From: Leptodactylus fallax
Lineage: Eukaryota; Chordata; Amphibia; Anura; Leptodactylidae
Direction: 5' to 3'
Length of the DNA: 64,000 bases
Assembly (NCBI GenBank): GCA_947044405.1
Contig: CAMRHE010000115.1
Coordinates: 3,782,001 to 3,846,000 of the forward strand
A program made the position numbers and the translations under genes. Position 1 is the first letter of the stretch. The number at the start of each line of letters is the position of its first letter. The notes under the pieces were generated by a model that was given only the letters and a program-made list of their open reading frames with translations, made no database searches and was not told the origin of the DNA. This document shows, in pieces, positions 33,929-43,808 of this stretch.

Positions 33929-36900
33929 CTAAATGAGGAAGAAGCAGAGGGGAGACTCCATGTTTATCACAGCCAAATGTATATAATGCACAGTGCAAGG
34001 TGTAGTTTCTTCTTGAACCTTTGAGTACATACATGTCAGCATTTAATTTAAAAGAAAAAAAAAAAAAAAAAAAATTTTACATATTCAGTCCCATGCTGTT
34101 TTAAGTGCTGCCGCTCTGGTAGTTTCTGCTTTCTTGTCCTCCAATGATGACATCACATACAGGCACATGACTGATGCAGCCAAGCACTGACCACAGTGGT
34201 AATACTTGCATGACACAAGACCGCAGTGGACGGTGATAGACTGCAGAAGTCTCGTGCATGTGACATTATCACTGCAAGACAAGTAAACAGAAACCGCACC
34301 AGTTTTGTGCTGTCTCATTTTTATTCTATACTTTCATTTTTTACAATACTTAGTTTCATACTTTTTATTTCTATTATGGACATTCAAGTCTGTATCCCAG
34401 TATATTGTACAGTTTTTCGATAAGGCCCCCTGTTTTCCGTATATTGTCCGCCACTGTGGCTAGTATATGGACCCATTCATTTCTATAGCCCCATACACAT
34501 ATCTGTACATTTTACTGATCAATGTCCAGGCCGTAAAAACTACCCATGAATTATGGAGCAGGGCCTATCCTTGTCCATATTTGCAGCACAGACTCGCATA
34601 CACTTGTGTAGGGGATCATAAGCCTTTTTGCCCACCCGCTATTGCAGATGACATACCGATGCAAAGCGGACATTTTTTTATTTTTAGCGGACAGTAAAAC
34701 CACTACGGTCGTGTGCACGTAGCCTAAGACTTGATTGTAGCACAGAGAGTTAAAGCAGATTTTCCACAGTCCCTATCAGGAATATGGCAGCCAACACGTT
34801 CCCCATATGAATGATGCAGTGGAGTGGTGCACATGCTTGACTCCCATTCTATTTACCTCAGTGGGACTGCTCAAGGGTCAAGACAGCTGTCCTGGAAGTT
34901 CTCTAGAAGTGAATGGAGCACTGACCAAGCATGTGTACCAATACTCCAATCACATGGGTCAATCAGGCACTTGTGCACCCCAATTCTCCTGATCTTCCAG
35001 CAGCCAAGCCCCCGCGATCAGACACTTATCTATCCTGTAAATAAGTGTATATAAATGGGTAAACCACAGTTGTGGCTTTAGTACAGTCGTATATCACAGC
35101 AATCCTTCTGCCAGTGATCAGTCTGGACGATTGTGACCTAAATCGCGATTAATCAGGCATTTCACTTTATTATGATTAATAGCGATTATTTAGGCCACAC
35201 CCTTAAAACACACCCCTTTTCAGCTAAGAGTAGGTGTTGGACAAACCGTAGGGTTTGTCCTGATGGTTTTGTTCAGAACGGACACATCTAAAATGTGTCT
35301 CTTCGGACCCCAGAATATAATTAGCAGAGGTCCATGGGAGGTCAGCAAACACAACAAACAGTGTTACTCACCTCTCCTGGGCTCCAACACTGCTCTTGGT
35401 CTTCTTCAGGCCTACTGATTACATCACAACACATACCACTGAGGCCCAGTCACTGGCCCCAGGGGATCCTGATGTGAAAGACCCAAGTGTGACCAATGTC
35501 ACATTTGTGTCATGGCACCACGTGACCTCTGTGGCCCTTGAAGTTATTCAGGAGCCCAGAAGAAAAAAAGACCAGCACTGAAGCCCAGGGGAGATGAGTA
35601 ACACTGTTTTATGTTTCCTCACATCCCATGGGCCTACACTAATAGCAGTTTGGGTTCAGACGTATTGGGTATGAACGAGACTGCAGATAAAGGCTCACAC
35701 CAACGCGCACATAATCACTTTGGTTATCCGGACTGACGGTCGTTTTCGGTTATTTATCGATTAAGTGTCCAGTCCTACTGCACAATTATATTTACAGAAT
35801 AGTACATCAATCTAGATGCAGGAATGGGTTAATACAAGTTAGGTTGTAGAAGCAGGAATGAACATTGTAAAATAACATATAAAACAGTAAATATGGTAAT
35901 ACGGTTCTCACCTCATTGACCATCTGATGTTGCTGAACGGTGCGCTTATTTTTGAATTCTTCAGACTCGACATGGATCTCATACATTGCCCCGCATCCTC
36001 CTGTAATAAGAGGTCCACATTATATATCCAGACATGATAACATTATTATATATAGTATATAACATTTGTCACCCATCACTCAAGGGGATCCTTGATTCTA
36101 ATATTACACTATGTTCACATCAGCACAGCAGAGGAACAGGGCTAGGTATTTTGGCGTCTCAGGCAGATAAAGTAAGTTGTGCCCCTCCCCCATTCTGCAC
36201 CACAGAATTTTAGATTGTTAGTAATGAAAAGTTAGCTCCCCACACAGTATAATGTCTTCTTGAATCCCCCCCATACCATAATGCCCCCTACACTGTACAA
36301 TGCTGACAGCTCCCCCACACATACACAATATAATGCCCCCAGCCCCAACACAGTACATGTCTTAGTATTTAAAGGGGTTTTCCCATGAACATAATCATAT
36401 CTATATGTAGATAATTAAAAGTTAAACATTTTTGCAAATATAAGTGGTTAAAAATTCTGCAGAGTTTTAAAGATTTTCTCTAATCATCTTAGCAATAACA
36501 TCTGTTGTCTTAATCGGTTGCCAATGGATACGGCCACGAGTGCAGAAACTTTCTATGGTCTGGGACTTGTCAGGAACCCAGCAATGATTTTCTTATTGTA
36601 GCTGGTTTATCAGGCAGGGACACTACATGTATCAGAAGATATCCCGGCCACAATAAGCAAATCATAGCTGATTTTCTTACCTTAGAAAGGTCCTTCATTC
36701 ATGGTCGTATCCACTGGCAACCGATCAAAACAACAATTTGTGACCACAAGATATTTAGAGAAAATATTAAAACTCTACAAAATCTTTATTACTTATATTT
36801 GCAAAAATGTTTAACTTTTAATTATCTACAAATTTAAAAATGGTTATGTTTGTCAGAATACCCCTTTAACTCTATGGTTTTCCTTCTCATGGTGCTGGCA

Positions 36901-39900
36901 TACACTACATTAGAGCGCCCGATGCATTGAAGGAGTAGAAATCCCAGAGTGGCGAGTATTAAAAACCATACATATTTTACATCTTTATTCCACTCTTCCC
37001 AATGAAGACACATGCTCGACTTTGATGACCATGTGTGCATGTTTGTGGGGGAATCAGGAGGAATAGCTTTGAGCTTTTGGGCAGTTGTCAATGAGGCATA
37101 CCACTGTATATTGTCAGACCACTCCAGGAGCCCATACAGTTGTGTGGCAGCCAGACAAACACAACTGTCATAAATATAGGCATATCTACCTGGGTTTGGA
37201 GACGCTGATACTCCGTTATAGCCAGCTCAATAACCATACCACATATACAGCTGGTGGGTAACAATAGGGACCCACACGACTGAACATAATAAACTCAGGG
37301 TGTGTAGAAGTCTCATAGTCATGAATACTACTTACAGAACAATGGCTGATACTATTTGCCTTCACTCATTGTGAGGAACAATAGGCCATTTGTTTGCCTG
37401 AGAACATCATGCAGAGCCTGAATGACTTACAAATCTATGGGGTCTCACACCATTGTCCTCTAAGCTGTTCAGTGTAATTGCACCTTCATTACCTGAAATA
37501 TCCACAACTCTCACAAAGGAGGCGAGAGGAAACTTTGTCTTCAGCACTAATGTGATCCGGTCTTCTCCTTTTGATGCAAATGATCTTCTAAGGTTACAAA
37601 GGCAATAATTCTGTCCGGAAGAAAATGTATATAAATTATATATCTCAAGTTCATCAAGTCACAACCGTCACAATATGGTGACGGTTCGGGAACAAAGACC
37701 CCTCACGGATCACTATAATGTGATTGACAACCCATTCCATACACGTAAGTGGGCTTGTTTATGTAGCATGTACAAAATTTCTGCAAGACCCATTCAAATG
37801 AATAGGACAATCACGGAAATGTCTGCAATAAACCTGCCGCAAGTGAATATACCCCAAGGATATATTGTGAAATAACACAGGCAGTGCCCAGCGTGACTAA
37901 AGTTGAACAATGTGACTTTTGTGTCTCTGAAGTCACATTTTCAGTCACAGTTTAATAAAAGTTAAAGCTACAGTCCAGTGTTATTTTTTTAGTCTTCTGC
38001 CTGCTAGTACAGGGAATAGAGATATCTGAAGTGCTTTTTTGCTACAGATTCAGTCGCTGAATAGTCCCCGATGCGGTCAGCAGACTGACCTGCAAATTCA
38101 CGCTGTGACCTGAAATAGCTTTTTCTAGATTTATGAGAGCCAGGATTTAAGACCCTCCTGCACCCCTTTTCAACTACTTTAGCGATAAGGCCCCACATGG
38201 CGTCCCGCATCAAAAAAAGCTCTGCGGGAGAAACCACGGCGGGATCGCATCACGGTTCTTCCAGCAGCGCTTTAGACAAAGTTTGCAGAGTTTTCCTCTG
38301 CGGACTTTCTGTTTCAATTATACCTATAGGGAAACCGCCGGTGTTTCCGTAGGTATAAATGACATGCTGCCATTTCCAAAACTGTGCCGGTTTTGGAAAT
38401 TGCCGTGTGTCCGCAGTACGGTTTTTTCCACAAAGTGGGCATGGGATTCACTAGAATCCCATCCACTTTGCTCTGACTGTAAAACGTCGCGATTTTTTCC
38501 TCATCGCTTCCACCGCGTCACGTGGGGTTTTAGCCTAAAGGAGTTATTAAAAATCTACCCACAACCAGGCACTATTTTAAAGTGGGAAAATTACAGAAGT
38601 TGGTCATTGCTTGCTAAGACGATTCAATACCATACAGTGGAGTATAGGTTATAGACTTGTACAGAAAACAGGGACTTCCGGCTGAGATTTTCTGAGAGTT
38701 TATCACACATTGCACAAAAAGCATGCAGAAATTCACATTTTCAGCACATCCATAGACTGCTGATTTTCGTTGTACTCCTTGCATAGCATGAGCCCATGGT
38801 AAAGATATAACTAAGGCCTTGTGCACATCACCAATTGTGTAGGCCAAGTGGGTGCAGATTTTTAACAGAAAACGCCTGGATCACACTTAGATAACACCCA
38901 AGTGCCTTCTGTGATTTACTAATTTCTATAAGGGGGGTCCATCCTGTTCCGATCTGATATTACAGAATAGGATATGACCCTTTCTATAATCTGATGGCAA
39001 TGGAGCATCGAAGACCTGGTCAGACATCACACTTAGTCATAAGCATCGGGTCATTTTCTTATTTCCCAATTTATCCAAGATTCACCGTGGGGCTAGAACA
39101 TTCTCCAAACATTATACAATAAAGAATTAAATCACTATAAAATAAATAATTCTAATTTACTTTTCATCTTAATCCTTCACCATTTTCAAGGCCTCTGCCT
39201 TCTGACAGTGAGAGACTTTGTATAAATCTAAGGCAGGGTTCACACTACCGTTGATGTCCGTTCTGATAGTGTCCGTTAAAAAAAAGAAAAACAAAAAAAA
39301 ACGGACACCTATCATAACAGACATTAACGGACACTAACTGATGTTAACGTGTCCGTTTTTTTAACTGATCCAATTTATGGATTAGTTAAAAAACAGACAC
39401 ATTAGCATCACTTAGTGTCCAGTTTTTTTTTTTTTTCTGCTTTCTGAGCATGCGCAGGAAAAAAAAACGGACATAAAGTAACGGACAGTAACTGATGGCT
39501 ATCAGTTAGTGTCCGTTATAAGTCCGTTACCTATAGACTTCAATATTAAAAAAATAACGGACACTTGCTGTCCGTCAAGAATGCATTTTTTTCAAACCGA
39601 CAAAAAGTCCTGCACGTAGGATTTTTTGTCCGCGAAAAAATAACGGACTTCTGACGGATTTGGTGTAAACGGACACAATATAAAAACCCATTGAAACGAA
39701 TGGAAATTTTAACGGATTTCTGACGGTTCAGCTAGTGTCCGATGCTAAAATCTTGTAACGGACAATAGCAACGGACACTACTGACGGTCACCAACGGTAG
39801 TGTGAACGCCCCCTAACACTTCACACAGTTCAGGGTTTGTTACAATTGCATCTAGTCTTAATCTTCAGCCTGGACTCCAGACTGATACATTTCTCCTGCA

Positions 39901-41097
39901 CTGATACACTGTAGCAAACTTTCACAGGAAACATTTGTGCTGCCGATTTACACTGTAGGAAATTGCCAAAATTGTAGCAAAGCCCCAGCTTTGTGCAGTA
40001 ATGTATGGTCCATGTCCCTAGCAGGTATTAGTAGGAGACTGACCCTAGCATTATGTACACAGGACATGTGCGCAGTAATGTATGGTCCATATTCCTAGCA
40101 GGTATTATTAAAAGACTGAGCCTAGCATTATGTACACAGGACATGTGTGCAGTAATGTATGGTCCATATTCCTAGCAGGTATTATTAAAAGACTGAGCCT
40201 AGCATTATGTACACAGGACATGTGTGCAGTAATGTATGGTCCATATTCCTAGCAGGTATTATTAAAAGACTGAGCCTAGCATTATGTACACAGGACATGT
40301 GCGCAGTAATGTATGGTCCATATTCCTAGCAGGTATTAGTAAGAGACTGACCCTAGTGTTATGTACACAGCACATGTGCACAGTAATGTATGGTCCATAT
40401 TCCTAGCAGGTATTAGTAAGAGACTGACCCTAGTGTTATGTACACAGCACATGTGCACAGTAATGTATGGTCCATATTCCTAGCAGGTATTAGTAAGAGA
40501 CTGACCCTAGCGTTATGTACACAGCACATGTGTGTAGTAATGTATGGTCCATATTCCTAGCAGGTATTAGTAAGAGACTGACCCTAGCATTATATACATA
40601 GCACATGTGCACAGTAATGTATGGTCCATGTTCCTAGCAGGTATTAGTAAGAGACTGACCCTAGTGTTATGTACACAGGACATGTGTGTAGTAATGTATG
40701 GTCCATGTTCCTAGCAGGTATTAGTAAGGGACTGATCCTAGCATTATGTACACAGGACATGTGCGCAGTAATGTATGGGCCATGTCCCTGGCAGGTATTA
40801 GGAGACTGAGCCTAGCATTATGTACACAGCTCATGTGCACAGTAATGTATGGTCCATGTCCCTAGCAGGTATTAGTAAGAGACTGACCCTAGCATTATAT
40901 ACATAGCACATGTGCACAGTAATGTATGGTCCATGTTCCTAGCAGGTATTAGTAAGAGACTGACCCTAGCAATATGTCCACAGCTCATGTGCGCAGTAAT
41001 GTATGGTCCATGTCCCTGGCAGGTATTAGGAGACTGAGCCTAGAGCCAGTGATCTACTCACCCGCGTCCTGGAGGCTAGGTGCGCGGCAGCCCACAT
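33863..41097 (-). CDS. BOLA3: BolA family member 3, mitochondrial iron-sulfur assembly factor (complete)
   Basis: Four minus-strand exons, 41062-41097, 37493-37610, 35912-36000 and 33863-33928, join with consistent phases and GT-AG introns into 309 nt, 102 aa (human is 107). BOLA3 works with GLRX5 and NFU1 in mitochondria to deliver 4Fe-4S clusters, for example to lipoate synthase and respiratory complexes. The N-terminus, MWAAAHLASRTR then NLRRSFASK, is an Arg-rich presequence lacking acidic residues. The BolA core follows: TKFPLASFVRVVDISGGCGA, then YEIHVESEEFKNKRTVQQHQ, then MHGLRIFTSVPKP. The conserved Cys54 (GGCGAMYE) and His91 (MHGLRI), the expected cluster ligands, are present. The C-terminus ends KP where I recall KR in human. 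Position between MOB1A and TET3 fits the known linkage. Confidence 0.93.
34430..34735. mobile_element. Dispersed inverted-repeat element in BOLA3 intron 3
   Basis: The left end begins near AAGGCCCCCTGTTTTCCGTA (34424-34443). The right end CGGTCGTGTGCACGTAGCCT is partly complementary through GGC and ACGG motifs. Internal blocks such as CCCATTCATTTCTATAG recur at 50690-50820. It is the same loose family as 50648-50935. Boundaries are approximate. Confidence 0.45.
35912..36000 (-). CDS. BOLA3: BOLA3 coding exon 3
   Basis: The acceptor is CTTATTACAG and the donor GTGAGA (minus strand), 89 nt. It encodes GCGAMYEIHVESEEFKNK then RTVQQHQMVNE, the heart of the BolA fold with Cys54. Confidence 0.95.
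36368..36869. mobile_element. MITE with TTTAAAGGGGT ends in BOLA3 intron 2
   Basis: The left end is TTTAAAGGGGTTTTCCCATG. The right end ACCCCTTTAA is preceded by TGTCAGAAT. The arms pair for about 150 bases (GATAATTAAAAGTTAAACAT and its complement; GGTTGCCAATGGATACG and CGTATCCACTGGCAACC). There is no coding capacity. Confidence 0.75.
37493..37610 (-). CDS. BOLA3: BOLA3 coding exon 2
   Basis: The acceptor is TTTTCTTCCGGACAG, chosen over a nearby CCTTAG because only this one keeps frame with exon 1 (phase 0). The donor is GTAATG, 118 nt. It encodes NYCLCNLRRSFASKGEDR through LKTKFPLASFVRVVDIS plus one base of Gly. Confidence 0.9.
38180..38537. mobile_element. GC-rich palindromic element in BOLA3 intron 1
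   Basis: The left end is TTTAGCGATAAGGCCCCACA. The right end reads CACGTGGGGTTTTAGCCTAA, imperfectly complementary. The interior has paired blocks (CGGGATCGCATCACGG; ACCGCCGGTGTTTCCGTAGG). An element at 54158-54453 has the same ends and shared blocks. Confidence 0.6.
39229..39816. mobile_element. 588-bp fold-back element rich in ACGGACA motifs
   Basis: The left end CTAAGGCAGGGTTCACACTA and the right end AACGGTAGTGTGAACGCCCC are inverted over more than 30 bases (GGGTTCACACTACCGTTG). The interior carries many copies of TGTCCGTT and its complement AACGGACA. The whole sequence can therefore fold in many alternative hairpins. Confidence 0.8.
39985..41041 (+). repeat. 77-bp minisatellite in BOLA3 intron 1, abutting exon 1
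   Basis: About 13.5 copies of a 77-bp unit containing GTAATGTATGGTCCATGTTC and CAGGTATTAGTAAGAGACTG. Starts fall at 39998, 40075, 40152, 40229, 40306, 40383, 40460, 40537, 40614, 40691, 40768, 40842, 40919 and 40996. Only one interval differs (74). The last copy ends about 20 bases before the exon 1 donor at 41061 (the 5' end of the intron on the minus strand). Confidence 0.96.
41062..41097 (-). CDS. BOLA3: BOLA3 coding exon 1
   Basis: ATG at 41097 with A at -3, followed by MWAAAHLASRTR and the donor GTGAGT; 36 nt, phase 0. The start is chosen because it is the ATG nearest the donor in the only frame that joins exon 2 openly. There is no sequence homologue check, so it is less certain than exons 2-4. 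Confidence 0.85.
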
Positions 41098-41500
41098 GAT
41101 TGTACCTGCGATGTAAGGCTGAATGTCAATACTGTATTGCCATAGATATAGTTACATGAGGCGCGCTACAATGACGTCAACCGACGCAACGGCAGCCATG
41201 ATTGTTACTGGCACTATCCTGGCACTATCAAACTTTACCACAACCCGGTGATTTTTGCCAGTAAAATAATTGCCAGCTATGAAGGAGACGAAACGACGAA
41301 CCACAGCAATGACCGTATTATTTTCTTACAACTTCTCTTTTGTCTCTTATGCTGCTACTACATAAACGAGGAAACAGGCAGATATGACGTCATCATTCCG
41401 CGCCCGCTGCATGTAACTTTACATGTAGTGTTTATTGTGGCCTGTAGGTGGGGCTATGGAGTGAATGTGTTGCGGCAGTGTGACTGTACAGTAGATGGTG
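41098..41500 (-). promoter_or_regulatory. Putative BOLA3 promoter with two perfect CRE palindromes
   Basis: TGACGTCA occurs at 41172-41179 and again at 41385-41392. This full cAMP-response element is bound by CREB/ATF factors. Local CpG content rises (GGCGCGC, ACCGACGCAACGG, CGCGCCCGC). The transcription start is not defined. It may lie between the two CREs, in which case the proximal one would sit in the 5' UTR. Confidence 0.6.
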
Positions 41501-41814
41501 TCTGACTAATGTATTATAATGGCCATGGAAGAGATTGTATTTGTTACATTTATAGGCGCCATTTTTCTTATTTAATTAAATAAAAATTTCACTCAGATTA
41601 ATGAATTTTATCTGTTGATGCAGCGCCATATTGGTGTGCATGAAGTACAGTACTGGGTACAGTGGGGGATTTTATAACTTGCATCTTTTTTGCCTTTTTT
41701 ATGAGGTGAATTTCTATGTGACTAATATACCGAAAAAATGTGCACAAGCGTAATAAATCTTTTCAGATTCCACTAAAGTCATGTTTTGTTTTTTTTTACT
41801 CTGCCCTTGTACTT

Positions 41815-42135
41815 TAAAGGGCTTGTCCAGGATATTTTGGTATTTTGGCAAGAGGCCGGGGAAGGTGAAAAATAAAAACGTACTTGTTAGGCCCCAATCT
41901 GAGCTCGGTGACTGTTCAGGATTCCGCCCCCCATTCCGCTGGAAAAATGTGAAGAGATAAGTTCTGCTGTTTCTCTCCGCATTTTTAGGGCAGAAACCCA
42001 GCGGACCCCATTATAGTCTACGGGGTGCGCAGGTTTCCACAAGTAACTGCTTTTGAATGGATTGGGTTTCCGTTTTTCGGATCCCCAAGTGGACTCGAAG
42101 AAAGGAAACCCCAACGCAGGCGTGAACCTAGCATC
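41815..42135. mobile_element. Two fused repeat fragments
   Basis: A left half-element (TTTAAAGGGCTTGTCCAGGA, to about 41883) is joined directly to a TTCACA-family element. That element runs TTAGGCCCCAATCTGAGCTC to GCGTGAACCTAGCATC, with GGATCCCCAAGTGGACTC near 42080. The first fragment lacks its right end, so the second probably inserted into or replaced it. Confidence 0.5.
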
Positions 42136-43518
42136 ATTTTGTTTTATGTATCAGTTATTTCTACTTATTTTTTTGTTCATACTCTTACTGCTGGGTGTTA
42201 CTAGTTCCAGCGTGGTTTGCACCCTTAGTTTGACTTTATCTGATGGTTTGTATTTTCTCCTTTTATTATAAAACGAAATAAGGAATTATAAATAAAAAAA
42301 AAAAAAAAATCACAACATTCTCCATCGGACATGGCTGTTCTTATCTTAAATAAATCTGCTACCAAAAACCTGCCTCCAATTCATTTCAATGAATCAGCTA
42401 GCATAAAAAAGTATTCAGCTCTAGTTCCAGCACAGCTGCTCAGAAAGGAAGATATACTGGTAAGATAACTGCTTCCTGTGTGGTAGGGGACATAAGTGGC
42501 GGAGAATGACATACATTATGTCTCCTGTATACAGTCTATACTTACTCTATGTATTTTATTGACGTGCATGTAATAGTATGCAGTGAACTAGAAAACATAG
42601 AGCTGGACTGGAGTGTAAGTTTTCTACACCACTTGCTGGCTTCAAAAAAGTTGCAAACCTTGGCACATGCCACTTTCCTAAAAAGTTAGAGGGAGTGGGG
42701 CACGTGTGGACAAAGCCTCCAGAGCCAACACTCTTATATTTTTCTTCAGAAAACTGGCATAAATTATACCTGAAAACTATGACAAGCCAGAGAGTGGCAC
42801 ATCTGATGCCAGTCTTAATAAATTCCCCCGCATTGTGTGTAAAGGGTTACAAAGCCATGTAAGCACTGGAACCCATGTGAACCACAGCTAAAGCCATTAG
42901 GGGAATTTCTTAAAGTTTTATTGCCAGTTTTCTGGGACAAAAGTGGCCATTTTGTGTCAAAAAATGTGCTATTTTGTCCATTTTCCAACTAGTTTGCCAC
43001 TTTTCAAAAAAAAAAAAAATGGGTGGGGCAGGGACACCTTGGCCCAACAGATTTACTATAATTTGTGCCAAAAAATTGGCATTATAGCAGAAATCTACAC
43101 CAGTCAGGAACTTTCATTTCTGGTGGACGAGGCCTCTGCAACCAATACTTACAATGTTAATACCAGTGCACAATGGGGCAGATTTACAGAGACTGCCATT
43201 GTTTACCTCAGTCTTTATAATTCTGTGCATCTGCAGGGGAAATCTATGCCAGTTCACAACTGGCGTAGATTTCCAGCATCATATAGGTCACATTTCTGCA
43301 AAGACAATGCAGATTTTCAAAAGTCTCAATTTTTTTGCAGGAAATACCTCCACTCACACAATTACCTGTGAAGCTGGTGAAGGAAGGGGTGGGAAAACCC
43401 CGGAAGCTGAAAGCCGCTTTGGATTACATGAACCAGGGGTCTTGATTTGGCCAGAACCCCCAGGTTCATCAGCCGCAATAACCTGCGACAGTTAATCAAC
43501 AGTCCCTAGGCAAACCAT

Positions 43519-43808
43519 TTAAAGGGGTTGTCCAGGAGTTTAGATTAACTTTCCTAAATTACTCAATGATGGACCCCTGGGTCCGGACCTAGTTGTGACC
43601 CTTGGGTCACGTGATCAGAACCAGCAATCTGCCCCCTCCTTCCTCCCCAACACCACATGAAATTACCTGTGATATGGGGACAGTCTGACTATGTCAGCCC
43701 CCAGGGAGAAGGTTGAGCAACCTGGGGGTCAGAGCACTGGTTCTGATTATGTGACCCAGGGGTCAAAACCAGGTAAATTAATCTAAACTCCCCAGACTAC
43801 AACTTTAA
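43519..43808. mobile_element. 290-bp MITE with long inverted arms
   Basis: The left end is TTAAAGGGGTTGTCCAGGAG then TTTAGATTAA. The right end is TTAATCTAAACTCCCCAGAC then TACAACTTTAA. Complementarity continues inward through CCCTTGGGTCACGTGATCAG and its partner CTGATTATGTGACCCAGGGG. TTTAA borders are on both sides. Confidence 0.8.

Noticed and set aside
37569..37598. Alternative BOLA3 exon 2 acceptor (CCTTAG)
   Set aside because: It resembles an acceptor, but using it breaks the frame with exon 1; the CCGGACAG acceptor at 37611 keeps phase 0.
39985..41041. CRISPR-like regular array
   Set aside because: The copies are head-to-tail with no unique spacers, in a vertebrate intron; it is a minisatellite.
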